This document shows, piece by piece, positions 6,732 to 7,571 of a DNA stretch of 7,571 nt. The number at the start of each line of letters is the position of its first letter. Position 1 is the first letter of the stretch. The notes under the pieces were generated by a model. The model worked only from the letters and a program-made list of their open reading frames with translations. It had not been told where the DNA came from and did no database searches. Source of the stretch: JAYTUJ01 sp043744615. Its GTDB lineage: Bacteria > Patescibacteriota > Minisyncoccia > Phycocordibacterales > CAIRYW01. The stretch is taken from assembly GCA_043744615.1 (NCBI GenBank), contig JAYTUJ010000028.1, positions 1 through 7,571 on the forward strand. The letters are read 5' to 3'. The position numbers and the translations under genes were made by a program.

Positions 6732-7571
6732 TTAGATTTTAATATATCTTGTGCCGCGACCTTGGCCCACTCGTTCAAGAAGTTTTAAAGTCACCAAACG
6801 AGACAATGCTTGTTTAACAGTTTCTCTTTCAACCCTACCATCAAGAAGCATGACAACTTCTGCTACACCTATTTCTTTACCTTCACTGAATACCTCAAAT
6901 ACTGCTTTTTGTTTTTCAGAAAGAAGTTTTTCGGGCTGATCTTTATCCATAATCTTTCGTGATCGCTCGGTCTGTTCTGTAAGTGCTCCAAGAAAATAAT
7001 TAACCCACGGAGTAATATCTTCATTATCAGTTCCATGATTTTTTTGTGTTGCTCGGAGTGCAAGATAATAATCAACTTTAGTTTGCTCGATAATTTCATC
7101 AAGAGAAACATACGGCACATAACTATATCCAGCTTGAAGAAGCAAAAGATTTGTAAGAGCACGACTTACTCGGCCATTTCCATCTGAAAATGGGTGAATA
7201 GCAAGAAATTCAAAAATAAAATTTGCAATCGCAAGAAGTGGATGAATTTCTTTTTTCTCAAATTGTTCATTTGCCCATTCTATTGCGGTAAGCATTTCTC
7301 CTTTTACAAGATATGAATGGGTAGGATTAAACAGTACAACATTTTCGTTCTTATCATTTTCCATAATGACCGCATTATCACTGTCTTTATATTTACCTTT
7401 ATGGGTTTTATCTTTCTCTGAAAAATTAAGAAGTATGCTATGAAATTGCTGTATCCAACCTTCAGTGAGTTTTATTGTTTTCCAATTATCAAAGACGCGA
7501 CTAATGAGATCAGCATAACCCGCCACTTCTTGTTCGTCGCGTCCTTTTGGTGACTTAGCATGTAAACCCCG
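6732..7571 (-). CDS. Fic-domain protein of a second subfamily (5' end cut by window edge)
   Basis: The reading frame is open to the window edge, giving 280 visible codons. The GTG at 7524-7526 is an internal valine rather than the start, because the frame above it continues with typical family sequence (GRDEQEVAGYADL). A flap-like region follows (YSEKD/GKYK-type segment FSEKDKTHKGKYK), then the complete catalytic motif HPFSDGNGRVSR at bases 7161-7196, with the histidine codon at 7194-7196. A winged-helix-like domain fills the last 65 or so residues (KQKAVFEVF to the end). The expected product is a cytoplasmic AMP-transferase. In this subfamily an inhibitory IEG-type motif usually lies a little upstream of the first visible residue, so its presence cannot be judged. 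It differs from the other Fic protein in the window in flap and N-terminal layout. It is 33 bp upstream of the exporter operon on the same strand. The target is unknown. Confidence 0.9.
   Translation of the reverse strand, partial: RGLHAKSPKGRDEQEVAGYADLISRVFDNWKTIKLTEGWIQQFHSILLNFSEKDKTHKGKYKDSDNAVIMENDKNENVVLFNPTHSYLVKGEMLTAIEWANEQFEKKEIHPLLAIANFIFEFLAIHPFSDGNGRVSRALTNLLLLQAGYSYVPYVSLDEIIEQTKVDYYLALRATQKNHGTDNEDITPWVNYFLGALTEQTERSRKIMDKDQPEKLLSEKQKAVFEVFSEGKEIGVAEVVMLLDGRVERETVKQALSRLVTLKLLERVGQGRGTRYIKI

Noticed and set aside
7524..7526. GTG as start codon of the right-hand Fic gene
   Set aside because: The frame stays open to the window edge, and the upstream residues (GRDEQE) continue the conserved family sequence, so the gene begins outside the window.
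1..7571. Possible base-composition shift between hsdM-fic and the exporter genes
   Set aside because: Hand counts of a few lines gave GC from about 23 to 60 percent within hsdM alone, so no shift can be claimed without a proper windowed calculation.
1..7571. CRISPR arrays, tRNA or rRNA genes, insertion sequences
   Set aside because: I saw no regularly spaced repeats, cloverleaf or rRNA-like stretches, or transposase motifs on either strand. Almost all of the window is coding.

Overview
The window holds one partial gene at each edge and four complete genes between them, all on the minus strand and closely packed; the longest gap is 112 bp. The style suggests an AT-rich bacterium of the Patescibacteria/CPR type. 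The evidence is a MacA-like adaptor with an extra domain inside its coiled-coil hairpin (a form I associate with these genomes), a split MacB-like transporter with no outer-membrane partner visible, no clear Shine-Dalgarno site before any visible start, and two promoters placed so that their mRNAs would be leaderless. The standard genetic code fits: TGA ends the ATPase gene and TAA the others. The lineage is an inference; there is no marker gene in the window.

Right to left, which is the direction of transcription: (1) 7571-6732, the 3' part of a Fic-domain protein with a C-terminal winged helix, cut by the window edge. (2) 6698-3133, a three-gene export operon: membrane-fusion/adaptor protein (6698-5103), FtsX/MacB-type permease (5090-3843) and LolD/MacB-type ATPase (3822-3133), starting at an extended -10 promoter that abuts the adaptor ATG. 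(3) 3132-3021, a 112-bp AT-rich spacer with overlapping inverted repeats and a second extended -10 promoter abutting the next ATG. (4) 3020-1884, a full-length class II-like Fic protein resembling SoFic. (5) 1865-1, most of a type I restriction-modification methyltransferase subunit (HsdM), 18 bp after the Fic stop and cut at its C terminus by the window edge.

The window therefore combines a housekeeping-like tripartite ABC exporter with a defence-type locus in which a Fic enzyme is the promoter-proximal gene before hsdM. hsdS and hsdR are not in view and, if present, lie below position 1. The second Fic gene, of a different subfamily, lies on the other side of the exporter. The least ordinary features are the Fic-HsdM arrangement, the twin leaderless-type promoters and the inverted-repeat cluster that may regulate the Fic-hsdM operon.
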